Source: Archegozetes longisetosus (lineage: Eukaryota > Arthropoda > Arachnida > Sarcoptiformes > Trhypochthoniidae). From it: 64,000 bases of DNA. The DNA lies in contig JAEMBT020000001.1 of the NCBI GenBank assembly GCA_018873245.2, forward strand, positions 18,850,220 through 18,914,219, in the 5' to 3' direction. The position numbers were made by a program, and so were the translations under genes. Numbering within the stretch: the stretch's first letter is position 1; each line of letters opens with the position of its first letter. Positions 1-13,400 of the stretch are shown here, piece by piece. Under the pieces are notes generated by a model. It did not search any database and was not told the DNA's origin. It saw only the letters and a program-made list of their open reading frames with translations.

Positions 1-1855
1 AAATGTTATGTTATTGAAAAAGTACGAATTAATTGAAGTTTAAATTTAATGTTATCCTTGACTCAATCTAATTATCAGACTTTGTAAATTAGTTTTGAAA
101 AATGAATTTCCACCAATCAAAACTGAGTTCTTTTAAAGATCTCCTAAAACTTCATAATTGACGAAAGTAATGAGTTACTATCATTTTATACATTATACAA
201 TATATTTTATACATGACACATTATCATTTTCGTAAGTTGAATCGATTTTTTAATCAAATCAGTAGTTGAATAGTTGATGCATTTTCGCTAAAGCGGTGCT
301 TCACCGAATCGACAAATTATGGCAACCAATGGAAACTTCAAACTATCCTCTCTTTTAAATTTCAATAGTGTTCAATTTTTGGTTTAATAAAATTATGAAA
401 TTTTAATTTGTTTCGAACTGATTAGATTTGAATATCAGGCTTTGATTTGAAGACTACCTTAATTCATTGAGGACATAATGCAAATTTGAGTTCGGCGTAA
501 ATATGTTTCATATGTTTATGAGAACAGAATATTACTCAAGCAAAACTTATAACTTTTTTCTCAATTCTGATAAGATTAAGTAGATTTTCAATTATTTGTA
601 GATCAAATCTATATGTTAATTGTGTCAAAACTTTTAGTAACAATGAGACTAACAAATAGCTGACTATATCTGATGACAAATATTTTGGGCATATCTTTCA
701 GAGACTGATTTTTAAGGATGCAAAAAGATACATTTTAATATATTTTTTGTAAGCCTATGAATTTTATATTTTTCATTCATTATCGGTATAGAAATAACCC
801 AAAAATAGGAAACGACTAGAAATTAATCAGAAAAACAGTTTCATCTGGTGAGATTCTATTGGATGTAGTACTAGGTAATTAATCATATCAACAATATGAT
901 AAAAAACAAAGCAGAAAAAATCTAGAGATACAACTAAAATATCATATTATGGTTGACCTCATTTTTATTCAGAATCAACTTGTATAACAATGAAATAGTT
1001 ATTAGTTTAAAATCATTTGACCTTGAAATTTGCAAAATTTAAGTTTAGTTACAACTATATCTCGGTTCCCATCAATGATTTTTCAAACCAATTATCCTCA
1101 AACTTTAATTTAGTTCAGTTACAAGGAATACCTTAAAATTTTAGTTAATTTACTCTTAATTATTATCAACAAACTAACTCATAACGATTTAACTAAGCTC
1201 TAGTGACAACTATTTCTATAGCCTATAATTATTCCGCTTTAATGTTCTTCAAACATTTCTGAAAAACTTCCCAAATCAGCACAAAAAACTACTAATCTAG
1301 AAAAGTAAATTTAAAGTTTAACTATTATCAAATAGACAGTTTAGATTTGACACTTTGTATTTGAAAGTTTATTAGCTGTTTTAGTTGAATAAACTTTTGC
1401 CTCAAGTTTTGAGAAGTTTCGATTCAGAAACGAAATATTGGAATAACAGGAAATTTAGGATAACTTTAGAGTAAACATATGTAAATTCCCAATCACTACA
1501 AAGAGTTAATTGTTATTTCAAAAATGTTTTATAAATTAGTTTTTATTATTTAATTTATATACTAATCTAAACTTTAAAACTTTTGTTTGACGGCCAATAA
1601 GAATAATTTGAAATTTTGTTCGAAGTCTTATATAATATTTGGTTTACATAATCTAAATACGAATTAGTCAAAAGCAATTTGAACTGAAAAGACAAAAATT
1701 GCTCACAAGCATAACATTGGTAGCTGAGAAGCTGTTCTGTAATACACAGTCTATTTAGTAGGAAATTACTTTAAAGCCTATTACGCATAACTTGTTTGGT
1801 GATTGATTCGCAAATGCAGTTCTAATTAAATAGAGGTTACCTTTTCATATCATAT
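1..1855. other. Gene-free AT-rich stretch
   Basis: I see no open frame with protein-like composition and no RNA gene in either strand. The sequence is AT-rich with short A and T runs only. Confidence 0.6.
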
Positions 1856-2634
1856 ATGAAATATATATATATTAAATATTGATATGTATTTATGTTTGAT
1901 TATCAACCATTAATTTAATAGCAATACGCTTCAGTTCAACATAAATAACACATATTATTCAACTTTAATGTATATTTTTAATTTGAAAAGAGTTTACGAA
2001 AATCTTACTTGAATTTAATGTTGATGTAAAAAACTTAGTTCGACGTCAACACTACTGATGGCTTAATTAAAACAACGAATCCGATGACTGTTTTAATTTA
2101 GATCGAAATCAAGTAGATTTATAGTATTAATTAAATTATTTAGATTTTTATTAGAGGTTTGTCAAATATCTGTATATTTAAGAAATGAATCTCATCTAAA
2201 GAATGACAATATAAGAAATGTACTTCGGATGTGAATCAACAGTCCTTTTAAAGATTTGATCATGCTTTTAAAGAAAGAGTAAAATCCCGAAAAAATTCGA
2301 TAACTAAATTTTCAAGCGATGTTAACGATAGATGAAAGCTTTGATGAGCGAGGTTAAATTTAGCAAATTATTCGATTTTTATATCTAATATAGTAAAGGC
2401 TTCAATAAGTGTTTGAAAATAAGGAAAAACCCTTTATGAGCGAAAATCATAATTGCGAAAAAAAACCTTCATTTGATTAGTTTACTTGAAATGATTTTTC
2501 ACTAAGCAAACTTAACTATGTGAAAAATTTCATACATCCAATTAGTGTTGACAATACTATTAAAGTGATTTTGGTCACTAATTTATATTAAAATAAAACT
2601 TCCTTTTTTTATTATAGGTAGCATTTACTCATTT
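1856..2634 (+). repeat. Dispersed repeat family, copy A
   Basis: Begins at an (AT)n run and matches 24485-25213 in direct orientation at an offset of about 22.6 kb. Shared blocks include a run reading GATATGTATTTATGTT, one reading GAAAAGAGTTTACGAAAATC and another reading AATCAAGTAGATTTA, with scattered substitutions and small indels throughout. Neither copy has an open frame or obvious terminal inverted repeats. The class is unknown. Confidence 0.8.
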
Positions 2635-3405
2635 GCTTCAAAACTATCTCATATTCGCGTTTTCTTTTTTATAAATTCTATTGAATTTCAGTGAAAAATA
2701 TTTTTTAAGGTAAATATTAAAAGTGGTTTAATACTTTTCAATTGGTCTCAAATAAGCATTTCATGAGAAAAATTTGACAATTTGATTGAAAAGTTTTGCT
2801 TTTGTGATCTTTATTTCATCTTCTAATCTAAAATATTTAACATTTGTTTTAAATCCAATCCAAGTTTTACGAGTTAGCTCATTGACCACAATTACTGGTA
2901 AAGATTTGAGCCAAAAGACAATTCTAACTTCAACTCAACAGATATTATTTAGCGCTTGAATATGTTTAATTTGAACAGTTTAGTAAACTTGTCATAAGTT
3001 TTGAGATCAGTATAAGTTGAAAATGATAGTAGAGTTTGAAATGTGGATCTAAACGACACAAATCTGAGGCCCATCTCATGAACACATTGTTGGCTTATAT
3101 TATGCAATTTTGATAAGAAGCTTATTCTTACTTGAACTTCAAATTAATAAAATTGAATTCGATTATAACACAAATTAATTCACATTTAACAAACTTAAAC
3201 ACTTTAGATCTCTATACTTCGCCCAATCTTCTGGAATGAGTTAATTTTAATAGTTAATTAACTATTGCTTTCCAGTTCAAAGTTTTCAATTCTTACTGTC
3301 TTCCGTCAAATTAAGTTCCAATTTATGTTCAATCAAACCTATTATGAGTTATTGTGTTGCGATAATTATAATTATTTTATGATAATATTCTTACTAACTT
3401 AAGAT
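2635..3405. other. Gene-free AT-rich stretch
   Basis: Nothing recognisable beyond low-complexity AT-rich sequence. Confidence 0.6.
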
Positions 3406-3894
3406 AGGCCTTGTACATTTCAGGTTTAATTTTGATCCCAATTCGGGGTGTTTAAATTGGATTTAATAAACTGAATTCAGAGTTTATCAGGTTTAACCCG
3501 AAAGTTGGTTTCCAATTTGGAGTGAATAAATTGCAAATATTGACATGTATTAATATCAATTGTGTAATAATTGTCATGTCCTCTATATCTTCTTTGAAAC
3601 ACAAAATCGAGTAAATATTTAGGTTTTTGTTAGTTAATCAAAACGACAATCTATTTGAACATTTATAAATTTTGAGAATCATATCTAAACTACCAGATGT
3701 TAGACATAAGAGTTGTTTTGCATAAAAGGAGAGCAATAGATATAACTTTCGACAGATTTGCAATGTACAACTTGAAATTTTAAAAATATCATGTAATACA
3801 TATATCTGATTCGGGGTTTTAACACGATTTTAAAACTTTCCTTCGAAGGGTTTAATTAGGCTTAATCGGGTTAAACCCGAAAAGTACAGGGCCT
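3406..3894 (-). mobile_element. TIR element, short deletion copy of the 28.7 kb element
   Basis: The ends are inverted repeats: AGGCCTTGTACATTTCAGG on the left, and the complement of AGGCCCTGTACTTTTCGGG on the right. The palindromic motif GGTTTAACCCGA lies just inside. Read on the minus strand, the interior matches the left part of the element at 28679-29746 (for example around ATAGAGGACATGACAATT) and then jumps to that element's right end. It is therefore an internally deleted, non-autonomous relative. No transposase is visible and the superfamily is not determined. Confidence 0.75.
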
Positions 3895-4424
3895 AATTTA
3901 AGATTAGTTTTATAAAATATTTTGATATGTAATCGATCTAGAGGTTATAACTTTTAATTTGATATTTGCATTCATAAATGTTTTGTTGTAAACATAAAGT
4001 TTTATTCTCTGAATATTAGTATAAAAAGTGAGAAAAAAAGTAAAATTGTTGTTCGACTTAAGTATTGTGAAAGAAGTCAGTTTAACAAAAGTAATAAATT
4101 GGTCCAATTTTAAGATCAAAATAATTAGATAGATTGTAAGAACTAGTTTTAAGAGAGTGAACAACAATATCTTTTTTATTCAGTATAATATATATCAATG
4201 ATTTGAGTGCACGCGATTTTTCAGCCTCTTCTTGCTTAACAGATATGTCTTATAAGTTTTCCTTATTCCAGGCGAAAACTTCAAATCAAAACTGAATAGT
4301 AAACAGGAAATAAACAAATGTTTCGAGTTAGTACTAATTTATGAAAGGGATAAGATGAAAGTGGAAATAATTATTGAGTTTGAGGAAGTTTAAAACTTTA
4401 TAGTGGTTTTACTGGTCAAACAAT
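3895..4424. other. Gene-free stretch
   Basis: AT-rich; no supported feature. Confidence 0.55.
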
Positions 4425-4846
4425 AATTGAATACTTTTTTGAAGGGCCTTAGGTTTAAGATTAAGAGTATAAAAGCGTTAAACACTATATTTAAATTGAG
4501 AGGGAATTCCAATTACTAAAAGTTTAAGACTAATCCTAATTTAAAATCCCGACCCAAGCTTGACTCTCAGTACAGATTGATATGAATGAGAGTTAGTACT
4601 AATAGCTGTTTGTAAAGTAGCCAAATCATTCATATATCATTATTCATATGCTGCTATTGTAGTTAAAATCCAAATAATTTTCGCGATAAGACCTATGAAT
4701 TACTTATCTCTATATTGTTTTGCCATTTATTAAGTATTGAACAATTAAATGAAATCAAAACTTATGTGTATATACGTCTTAATATATAGCTTTTAGTGTT
4801 TTGCTCTTAAACCTAAGGCTCTTCTTCAAAAAAGTATTCAATTATA
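4425..4846. repeat. Inverted-repeat element (~420 bp)
   Basis: About 55 bp at each end are inverted copies. The left arm reads AATTGAATACTTTTTTGAAG and then CCTTAGGTTTAAGA. The right arm gives the complement around CTTAAACCTAAGG and AAAAAAGTATTCAATT. The interior has no coding potential. It is probably a MITE-type element. No clear target duplication was found. Confidence 0.6.
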
Positions 4847-6842
4847 GTATATTTGAGAAGAAAGTTCACAAACTCTTCAAAGTACTATAGGATAATTACA
4901 TAACAAGTCATGTTTATCTCAAAACTCAATACATATTGATTGAGACCATCCAATTGCCTCAAATGTGAAATAAGTGTTACATATTAACAACAAATAACTG
5001 ATCCCTTATTTTACTACTGTAGACACCATTAGATTAATGTTACAATGAAATTAGTTGAAACTTAAATGTGAATAATTAAAATGACTATTAGTCAATTACT
5101 TAGATCAGTTAACTATAGTAACAAAGTTAAGAGTATTTTTTGGATCAATAAAATAAATCAAAATTATCTAAACAATTCTTACCTAAAAAGTGTTTTGAGA
5201 AAAATTTCTTTGAAAAAAACCTAAATACATAGAGATTTGAATTAAACAATCCCAAAATAAGCTATCAATAGAATGATTAAATGTATAAAAACCCATTTTC
5301 CCAGTTTGAAATTGTATTATTAATGTTTCGCATTATAACAACACTAATAAAAGATTTCATTGAATTATAGGATTATGAAATCCATATTTCTATAGAATAT
5401 AATTTAATTGAGAGAAAGTAAGCCTTTTTCAACAACATCTAATGCATTTAGAATTTGATTGTTAAAATCCTGAATAATTTTCCTAGTTTACACTATATGG
5501 TTTAAATCTACTTGAAGGTTTTTTCAATGCATATTCAAACTTAGACAAAATATAAAAGCATTAATACGTGAAGACGCCAATAGTTTTGATTAACTTGTTT
5601 TAGCTGAAAAAATCACAGAAAACGTGGTGATTCAATTTATGAACAATGCTCTAATTAAAAGGATTGCAGTCTAATTAAGTTAATACTATTGTTGACAGGT
5701 TTAGAGCTAAAATTGTTTATTACATTTGATGATCGTTAAACTGAATGTTTTGTTTCATTCCTTATAAGAGACTAACTGTTTTCAAGACAAAAAACATATC
5801 AACTAGTTTAATTATGTAGGACTCCTTGAGAGTATGTCTTCAAATATAAGCACTATTTTATCAAAGCTTTCGACGAAGTTAATCCAACAATACAATAAAC
5901 TTGGAGGTGGGCAATTACGAACCCCTTATACCGATTAGTCCTGATTGACCCAAATAATCTTCATTGCGACCAATATTTTGTATTTGTTAATATTTGAAGT
6001 GGAGAAGAAAATATGTATTCTCTGAAGCCTACTTTAAGATGAATAATTCAGATAAACCACGATAAGTTGGAAAAAATTGTCTTTTATTATCTTTCTAACA
6101 TAATTGATCCGAAAATCTACGAAGGAGTCAATCTCGCAGAATGGGATCGTAACCAGTCAGTTTAGCCGAAAAGTTTAATCTTTATGTTTTCCTACTTTCA
6201 GTTTAGATTCTAGAAAACCCCCTCTATTCTTCAAAGTTATTATCAAGATCTTCAATTCTAGAAGTATAAGTTTCGAGTAGACACTTGATGTTCTACGCAA
6301 AATTATTTCATTATTGATTAAATAAATTCTGAAAGTTTTTGAAACGACATACTGTAAATAGAAGTAGTTAAGTCAAATTAGTAAGTGTAAGAACTAAGAA
6401 TCTTATTCAACTATTTAAAGAGTTTGGTTAAATATTTTTTACAACATTAATAATAAGTTAAAGTTATGTTTTTTAAACTATCAAATTTAGTTCAAATACT
6501 AATGAAAATGAATCTAGAAAATATAGTATTTTATCAGGTGTCTTTAGTCTTATTATTTTCTATTACTATTAATGCATAAGCTTTTATTTAGATCGATTGA
6601 TTTCTATCAAATTTTTTATTTTGCTTTGAAAAGTATAAATGAACGAATATACACTAAAGTTTAGGGATAAAAAAATCAATTGTAAAATTGGTGTTAAGAT
6701 GTTTCGACTAAACTGACTTCCACAAAACTGACACAAATCGAAAATCTATTTTCATATTGATTAATCACAGTTATTGTTCTAAACTTTTATAAACGGAAAA
6801 TTGGTATGTCAAACAAACTGATAATTTTAATTCAAAAATATA
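4847..6842. other. Gene-free AT-rich stretch
   Basis: No open frame, RNA gene or repeat structure that I can support. Confidence 0.55.
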
Positions 6843-7213
6843 CTAGGCCATGCTAAAAGTCTTTGTAATAGGTCAACTTGATGCACGTATCTGAAAGTTT
6901 TCAAAGTACATACACTTGTTTGCATTTCGTGGGATTAGGAACAATATTTCATTTGATTATCACTAGTCGTTTAGATTCTGTGATAATTTAAAGATATCTA
7001 ATTATTAAACTTTTTTATAGATATTATAATAGATTTGAATCGGAAACATTTGATGATTAGATATCTTAAATTATCATGGAATCTAAACGACGAAGATAAC
7101 TAAATAAAATTGAATGCCTAATCCTATGAAATGCAACCAGATGTTTGGATCTTAAAAATATTAAGATACATTCACCAGGTTAGCCTATTACCAAAACATT
7201 TAGTGTGCTCTGG
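6843..7213. mobile_element. Mariner-type MITE, palindromic
   Basis: A 371 bp element flanked by TA on both sides (6841-6842 and 7214-7215). The termini are related inverted repeats: CTAGGCCATGCTAAAAGTCT on the left, and the complement of CCAGAGCACACTAAATGTTT on the right, both leading into GTAATAGG. The arms keep pairing inward (TCGTTTAGATTC against GAATCTAAACGA), so nearly the whole element can fold into a hairpin. There is no transposase. TA target duplication is the known signature of Tc1/mariner elements. The element ends about 165 bp beyond the fatty acid synthase stop codon. Confidence 0.7.
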
Positions 7214-7378
7214 TATTACAAACACTAAATCTCAGATAAACAGAATAAACTTAAAACATAAAAGTCGGGTTTATATTGATAAAAATTTATAAAAGTATTA
7301 AAAGTTAACAAATTCAAAAATAGTTTTTTGTTACTTATACAAGCGTTAGATTTAGAATAAAGTCAAATACGAATCAAA

Positions 7379-7492
7379 TCAACCACTAATCAAATACCTA
7401 TTAATTGTGTCATTAATAGCATTAAAATTATTTATTAAAAATGTTTTATGATCTCCATCGAGGACTTCAACTTGACATTTACCAGATACAAT
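7379..7492 (-). CDS. FASN: FASN exon 9: thioesterase C-terminus with catalytic His
   Basis: A short terminal exon of 38 codons including TGA, after CATTTCAG and a 55 bp intron. It codes a thioesterase tail containing [12 protein letters not shown], where GDH carries the histidine that completes the Ser-Asp-His triad. I inferred it from the missing His in exon 8, the donor at 7547 and the acceptor at 7494-7493. No standard polyadenylation signal stands out just downstream. Confidence 0.88.
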   Translation of the reverse strand: MVSGKCQVEVLDGDHKTFLINNFNAINDTINRYLISG

Positions 7493-10400
7493 CTGAAATG
7501 GAAACAAACCAATTTGATTATTGTTCATATTAACAAACTTGTAATACCTCATTCAAGCCATAGTCATGTTTAATCAATTTTGTAGAATTACGTTCGCGCA
7601 GCAAATGTTTGTTAGCCCTCAATAGCAATACATCACCGCTATATTTAATGCCTTCAGTTGAGTACAAGTTCAACATAATCATTTTGTTTGAATGAGATTC
7701 AGCTGCAAATTCTATAGCTTCTCGATCGCATTCCACTCCAGAAGATTCTACGAATATTTCAGATGCTTTTGCAGTTCTCTCTTCTTTTGGTGTGTTTTGT
7801 AGAATAGATTTGACTTTTTGATAGTCTATCGAAACGTTATCCATCAAGAATGAAATTAATGCTTCGATATAACCACTTTCTTCTGAGAGCCTCCAATATT
7901 TGGCAACTTCTTCTGTGTCTGCCTTGAACTGTGGTGGTGATGAATCCAATAGAACCAGTTTGCGAAACATTTTTGATTTTTTCTGCATTTGGATACCCAT
8001 TTCATATCCAATAATTCCACCATAAGAGTAACCGATCACATCATAAGTTGTGATGTTAGGTAATAATTTGTTTATAACATTGATAAAGTGAGTGGCTGTT
8101 TCCTCAACTGTCTTCAAATCTTTACAATCGAGAGTCCAATTCAGACCAATAGCAGGTCTATTAAGACTTTTGGCTATCGGTTTAAGTAATTCGTAACTTG
8201 CCTCGATTGGAGGCAGGAATATAACAGGATCGCCATACATGATGTCATTCAAATATGAAATGTCTTCCTTTGAAATTTGAATCACCGATTCGTTTACACA
8301 TTTTGTCTCTTCTTTCGAGTCATGACTTTTAGTAGTTTTTCCGGCACTGATCTCTTGTATTTTAGCAAAAGTTAGTTTACGTATCTCTTGCATCTGCATA
8401 GTTATTTCATAATCTCTTTCAAGAGTTTGTTTTACTTCGACTCCCATAAGAGAATCCATTCCGAGTTCACCTAATGTTAAGTTTGGATCCAAAGTGGAAT
8501 AGTCTTTAACTCCTAATATATGTGCCACTGATTTAGCTAAACTTGCTTTCCCTGACATTGATTCAAACTCAAAATCTGCTTTGATATAACTCGAACAAAC
8601 AGAATATTCTGACTGAAGAAGTCGATCGAGTGATGCCAAACACGATTGGATCCGTTGGGGTATTGATCCACAAATTACAACATCATTACCTCGGATGTTG
8701 TCGATAACATAACCAACATCTCCGATCGGACCCCATTGTATCGCCAATCCGTGCAAACCATCAGCTCTTCTGAGATCGCAAATCCTTTCCATTACAGAAT
8801 TGGCTAAACCATAATTACTTTGACCTGGATTTCCAACGCCACAACTGACTGATGAAAATACAACAAAATAATCAACTCGATGGCAAAGTTTTCGCGAGAC
8901 TTCATCCAAGTTGATCACGGCAGCCGCCTTCGGGGTGTAAACCTTCTCAAATGATTCTACAGTTTGATTCTCAAAAAGACCATCGCTTAAGATCATCGAA
9001 AGATGAAATATTCCTCCAACAGGTCCAAGACTTGATGCCTCTTCTATCAATTCTTCAGAACCTTCTGATGTTGAGATATCTTTTGTTGATATAAGAACTT
9101 TGATTCCAATATCATTGAAATACTTGAGTCTGAAGTGTTGATAGGGTTCTTTGGGACCAGTTCTAGAGGTGAGAATAAACTTGTTGGCACCTCTTTCTAT
9201 CATCCAATTAACTAATTCGAGTCCAAACCCTCCTAAACCTCCGGTAATTATATAAGACTTGTGTGGCATGAATACACTCCTGGGAATAGATAATATTTTC
9301 AATTTGTCAGTTGAGATATGATGTTGTTCTTCATCTCTAATTTTGATGATAACTTTTCCCATATGTTTGCCACTCGCCATATAACGAAATGCTTCTTCAC
9401 TTTTGTCAATATCAAATATTGTTCTATTCATTGGTCTAACGGTTCCGTTTTCTATTCCCTCTTTCATTAATTCCCAAATCATTTTTCTATGTCTTAATAT
9501 AATTGGTGGAGTATCTGGTCTTTTTTCAAACAATATGTCCAGAAGTATTCCATGAAATGTCTTATTACGGATCAGAAGTGAAAGACCTTTACATAAATTG
9601 AAATATGATTAATATAAACTTAAGTGATTCTAAGAAATGAAACACTTACTCAAATCATTATTTTGTGATAAATCGAATTTTCCGAGTTCAAGAAATCGAC
9701 CACTTGTTGCCAAACATCGAACACTTGCCTGTAATTTCTCTTCAGACAACGAGTTCAGAACTACATCAACTCCTCGACCCTTTGTTTGTTTCATAATGTG
9801 ATACTCAAAGTTTGTGTCTCGAGAACTCGAAAAGTTACGATCACTAAGTTTTGGGAACTCTTTCTTCAGGAATTCTCGTTTTGCATCTGAGCCAACAGTT
9901 ATGAACACTTGACAACCGAGATTAAGACATAAAGAGATGGCCGCCTGTCCAACACCACCACTTCCTGAATGAATTAAAACAGTTTCTCCACGTTTCAATT
10001 TTGCTCTAATTATTAATGCATAATAAGCAGTGCTATAAGCCACGGGTACAGTCGATGCCTCTTCCATAGACCACTTCTGTGGTATTGGCCAAAGAAAGTC
10101 GATGTGATCTATGACCAAACTTGTTGCCAAACCTTTAGACGGAATCATTCCCATAACTCTATTTCCATTTTCATCCCTACCCGAAAATTCAAGTCCAAGA
10201 ATGCATTCCTGTAAACCCTGATCATCTGGAAGTGCGTCCGGAGGTAGTTTTCCTGTTAATTAATAATAAATAAAACGTTTGAAATGATTTTGATAACGGT
10301 TTAACAATCCTTTGACATACCAGTCGCTAACATAATATCTTTGAAATTCAATGGAGCGTAATATATATAACAAAATGTTTGATTGTCTTTTCGACCTAAA

Positions 10401-13400
10401 GGCCAATACTTATGTTGTGACTCAAACCATCTTAAGCTTGAGAGATCTCCTCTTGTTATCACATTGAGATAAGAATGTTTTGCTGCCACTAGTTTGGCGG
10501 TAGGTTCAATTAGAAAATGCTTAAAACATCCAATTTTTTTATCTCTAATGACATTCATGATTAAATTTTGTTTCAAAATTGTCTGCAAATGAGGATTATT
10601 GGGATCAAGTTCAAATTCTCCGTCTTTATCAAAATTAAGAATGGATCTTATTTTATCTCCATTCGGCTCTTTTCTCAAACAATTCACAAAACCCATAATA
10701 CCATTTGTAGGTTTATCAGCGATCAGCCAAACTTTCTCGCCGTTTGGCTTTTCTGATATTGATTTGAGCTCATTCTGCAGTTTCTCAATCCATGATTCGA
10801 AATCATCTGTTATTCGAATAAATGCTTGTTTCTCAAATGTTATGTCAACAGAAACTTTATTAAACAATAGTGCAGTGTTTGAAAATGAATCCGTTTTTGT
10901 CCCAATAAGAGTGAATCCAACTTTTTGTGTTTCTTCCAAAATCATTCTTTTTCTTGAAACCCAATAATTCAAATCTAAAGCTTTGCAGATCACTTCCTCT
11001 GCAAATGAAACATTATCTTTACAAATAACGAGAACAAAGCCATTTTCTTTGAGTGCAGCCCATAGGGACTCAAATAGTTGTGTCAAATCACAACTACTTT
11101 TGGAGGAGAGCTGACAAATACTGAAATCTTTGACAATAATTAAATCCAAATTATTAATCTCAGGGGAATTCTCGACTTCTCAATTAACCAATTATATGTC
11201 TGCAAATTATTTATTGAATCTGATGGTAAGTCATTCACTGATGGATGTAATAATGAATAATTGACTTTCACACCATATGAAGACAATGTCAAAAGATTTA
11301 TCATCTTTGAACACATTAGTGCCGAGCTTTCGTTAACTTCCAATACGTTTATATTTCTTGCATTTGTGTTTTCGATTGCAATTTCCAGTTGTGATCTTAA
11401 AAAGCATTCATCTTTGAAACACTCTGTCAACAAGTCTTTGTCCACGGATGATAACTTCGAGACTAGCTCTTCCTTCAATGATTTATCAACACTAATATCC
11501 TGGATCTCATTCAACTGAACGAGCAATTGATGCAAATGTGGATTTTCGATATCTTCACAAATATTGCTATCATCAGAATCTTTACAGATTTCTAATAACT
11601 CTTTTTGACTGACTGACACGAAATCTTCTAACTTGAAATTGAATTTTTGAGCAACTCTAACAGCCTGTTTATCACAAGCTCTGTTGTATTGATGTAATAT
11701 TTCTTCTTTTGGATTAACACAAACTTCATTATGTGGTACGAATTCAACTTTTTCGATAACAGGTATTTGCGAGTGCAATTTTCTAGGGGCTAAATTCGCC
11801 TTAATTCCCTGAAACTCAATACCTTTAGAAACTCCAATGTTCAAGTGATAGTCGAATACTGCATCGAGTTGTGCATCATCTCCTTCCGTTTCTTCTGCAA
11901 ACAATACTTTTGGATCACATCTTAAGCTGTCGATACGAACAGGTAAATAAAGTCCTCTTGAAGTTTTGCCCAAAATAGCCATTTGTATCATCGCATCAAC
12001 AAAAGTGACCCAATTATTAGACCATTTGATAGAAGCTCTCATTTTATGTCCATCGAAAAATGCTTTCGATATAGACTGAAAGTTTGGTCCATAATCATAG
12101 CCTCTAAGTCTTAGCTCTTTATAAATATCTTTAGTTTTCAATACAATAGTTTCTGAAGTTGAGGAATCATCATTAAGATCTTCATCGAGAATATATCGAA
12201 ATTTAGAAAACTGCTCGGCTTCTGGTACAAACACTCTTCCAGTGACTGCTATGGTTCCACTTTCACAGATAACAAAATTACCGCTCGTCTTAAAGATTTT
12301 AACAACAAATTGAGTGTTTCCAGTTTTTGGTAAAATAGTCGCGCGATGTAATAACACGTTCTGGAACTCGATCGGAAGCTTATCGTATGGTATGTTGTAA
12401 TCTTTAGTCAATCGTTGCCATGCGAGGAATAGATAACCAGTCGCTGGGAATAAAACTCTTTCGTCGACGCAATGATCTGACAGATATGAATCCCATTTGT
12501 CCTAAGCATGATCAGATTATGAATTGATTTGAATTTTTATTCATTTTTGGCAAATACCAGTAAGCAATAGATAATTCAAATGAAGTTCACTTTAGATTAA
12601 ATTTTTTCTTTTTTCACTAAAATTCTTATGAATTTAAAAATTAGTTCGAACTTATTTAATAAAAAGATTATGCTTCATTAGTATTTATGATATAGTTACA
12701 AGTCGAACTATAGAAAGGAAAACAATTTTTAAACTTGAGTCTAAGCTTATGTAGAGTTGAATGAAGTTTGGCGCAAACTACAAAAATCCGCTACGACTTA
12801 CTAGGCTGAAGCTGTCAAACAAAATTGATCTGAGATTGTGGTTGCGAGAAAGCTTGAGTCGCTAAATGCGCAGATACTCAATGTTTTAGTTATGATTAAG
12901 TTTAATTTTGACTCTAATTTCACGACTATAACCCATGAGCTATATAAAAAATAAAGGAATTTTTTGACAATTTTAATACTGTGGGCTATATATGAAATTA
13001 AGAACTCATCAAATTATTCGTCCGACTCAATGTTACAAATTAGTGTATATAAAACGCTAAAATATACATGGAGTGTGGGCCATACTGCAATTCTTCCAAT
13101 AAGTGAAAATTTGACATTTTTAACACTGCCAACTATACATGGGATGCGGGCAATAGTCGTTAAATTAGGAAATGTTTCATATTAGAGTCAAAATGAATTA
13201 TTTTAAATCTTAATAATGTACTAAAAAGTAGTTAGAGAACATGAGTTATTTAAACAAAGACAATCGAATGACTAGGTATTGATTGCCTGATGAATAGATA
13301 AAGTTACCTGCACATCAACAAATATGCTCTTATCCAAGAGTGTTGTTGGATTGAGAAAATCTGTACACTGAAAAACGGTATATTTATTCTTATGATCCCA

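Noticed and set aside
10568-10967. Plus-strand open frames of 62 and 122 codons opposite FASN exon 6
   Set aside because: They are antisense shadows of the synthase coding sequence with no domain of their own.
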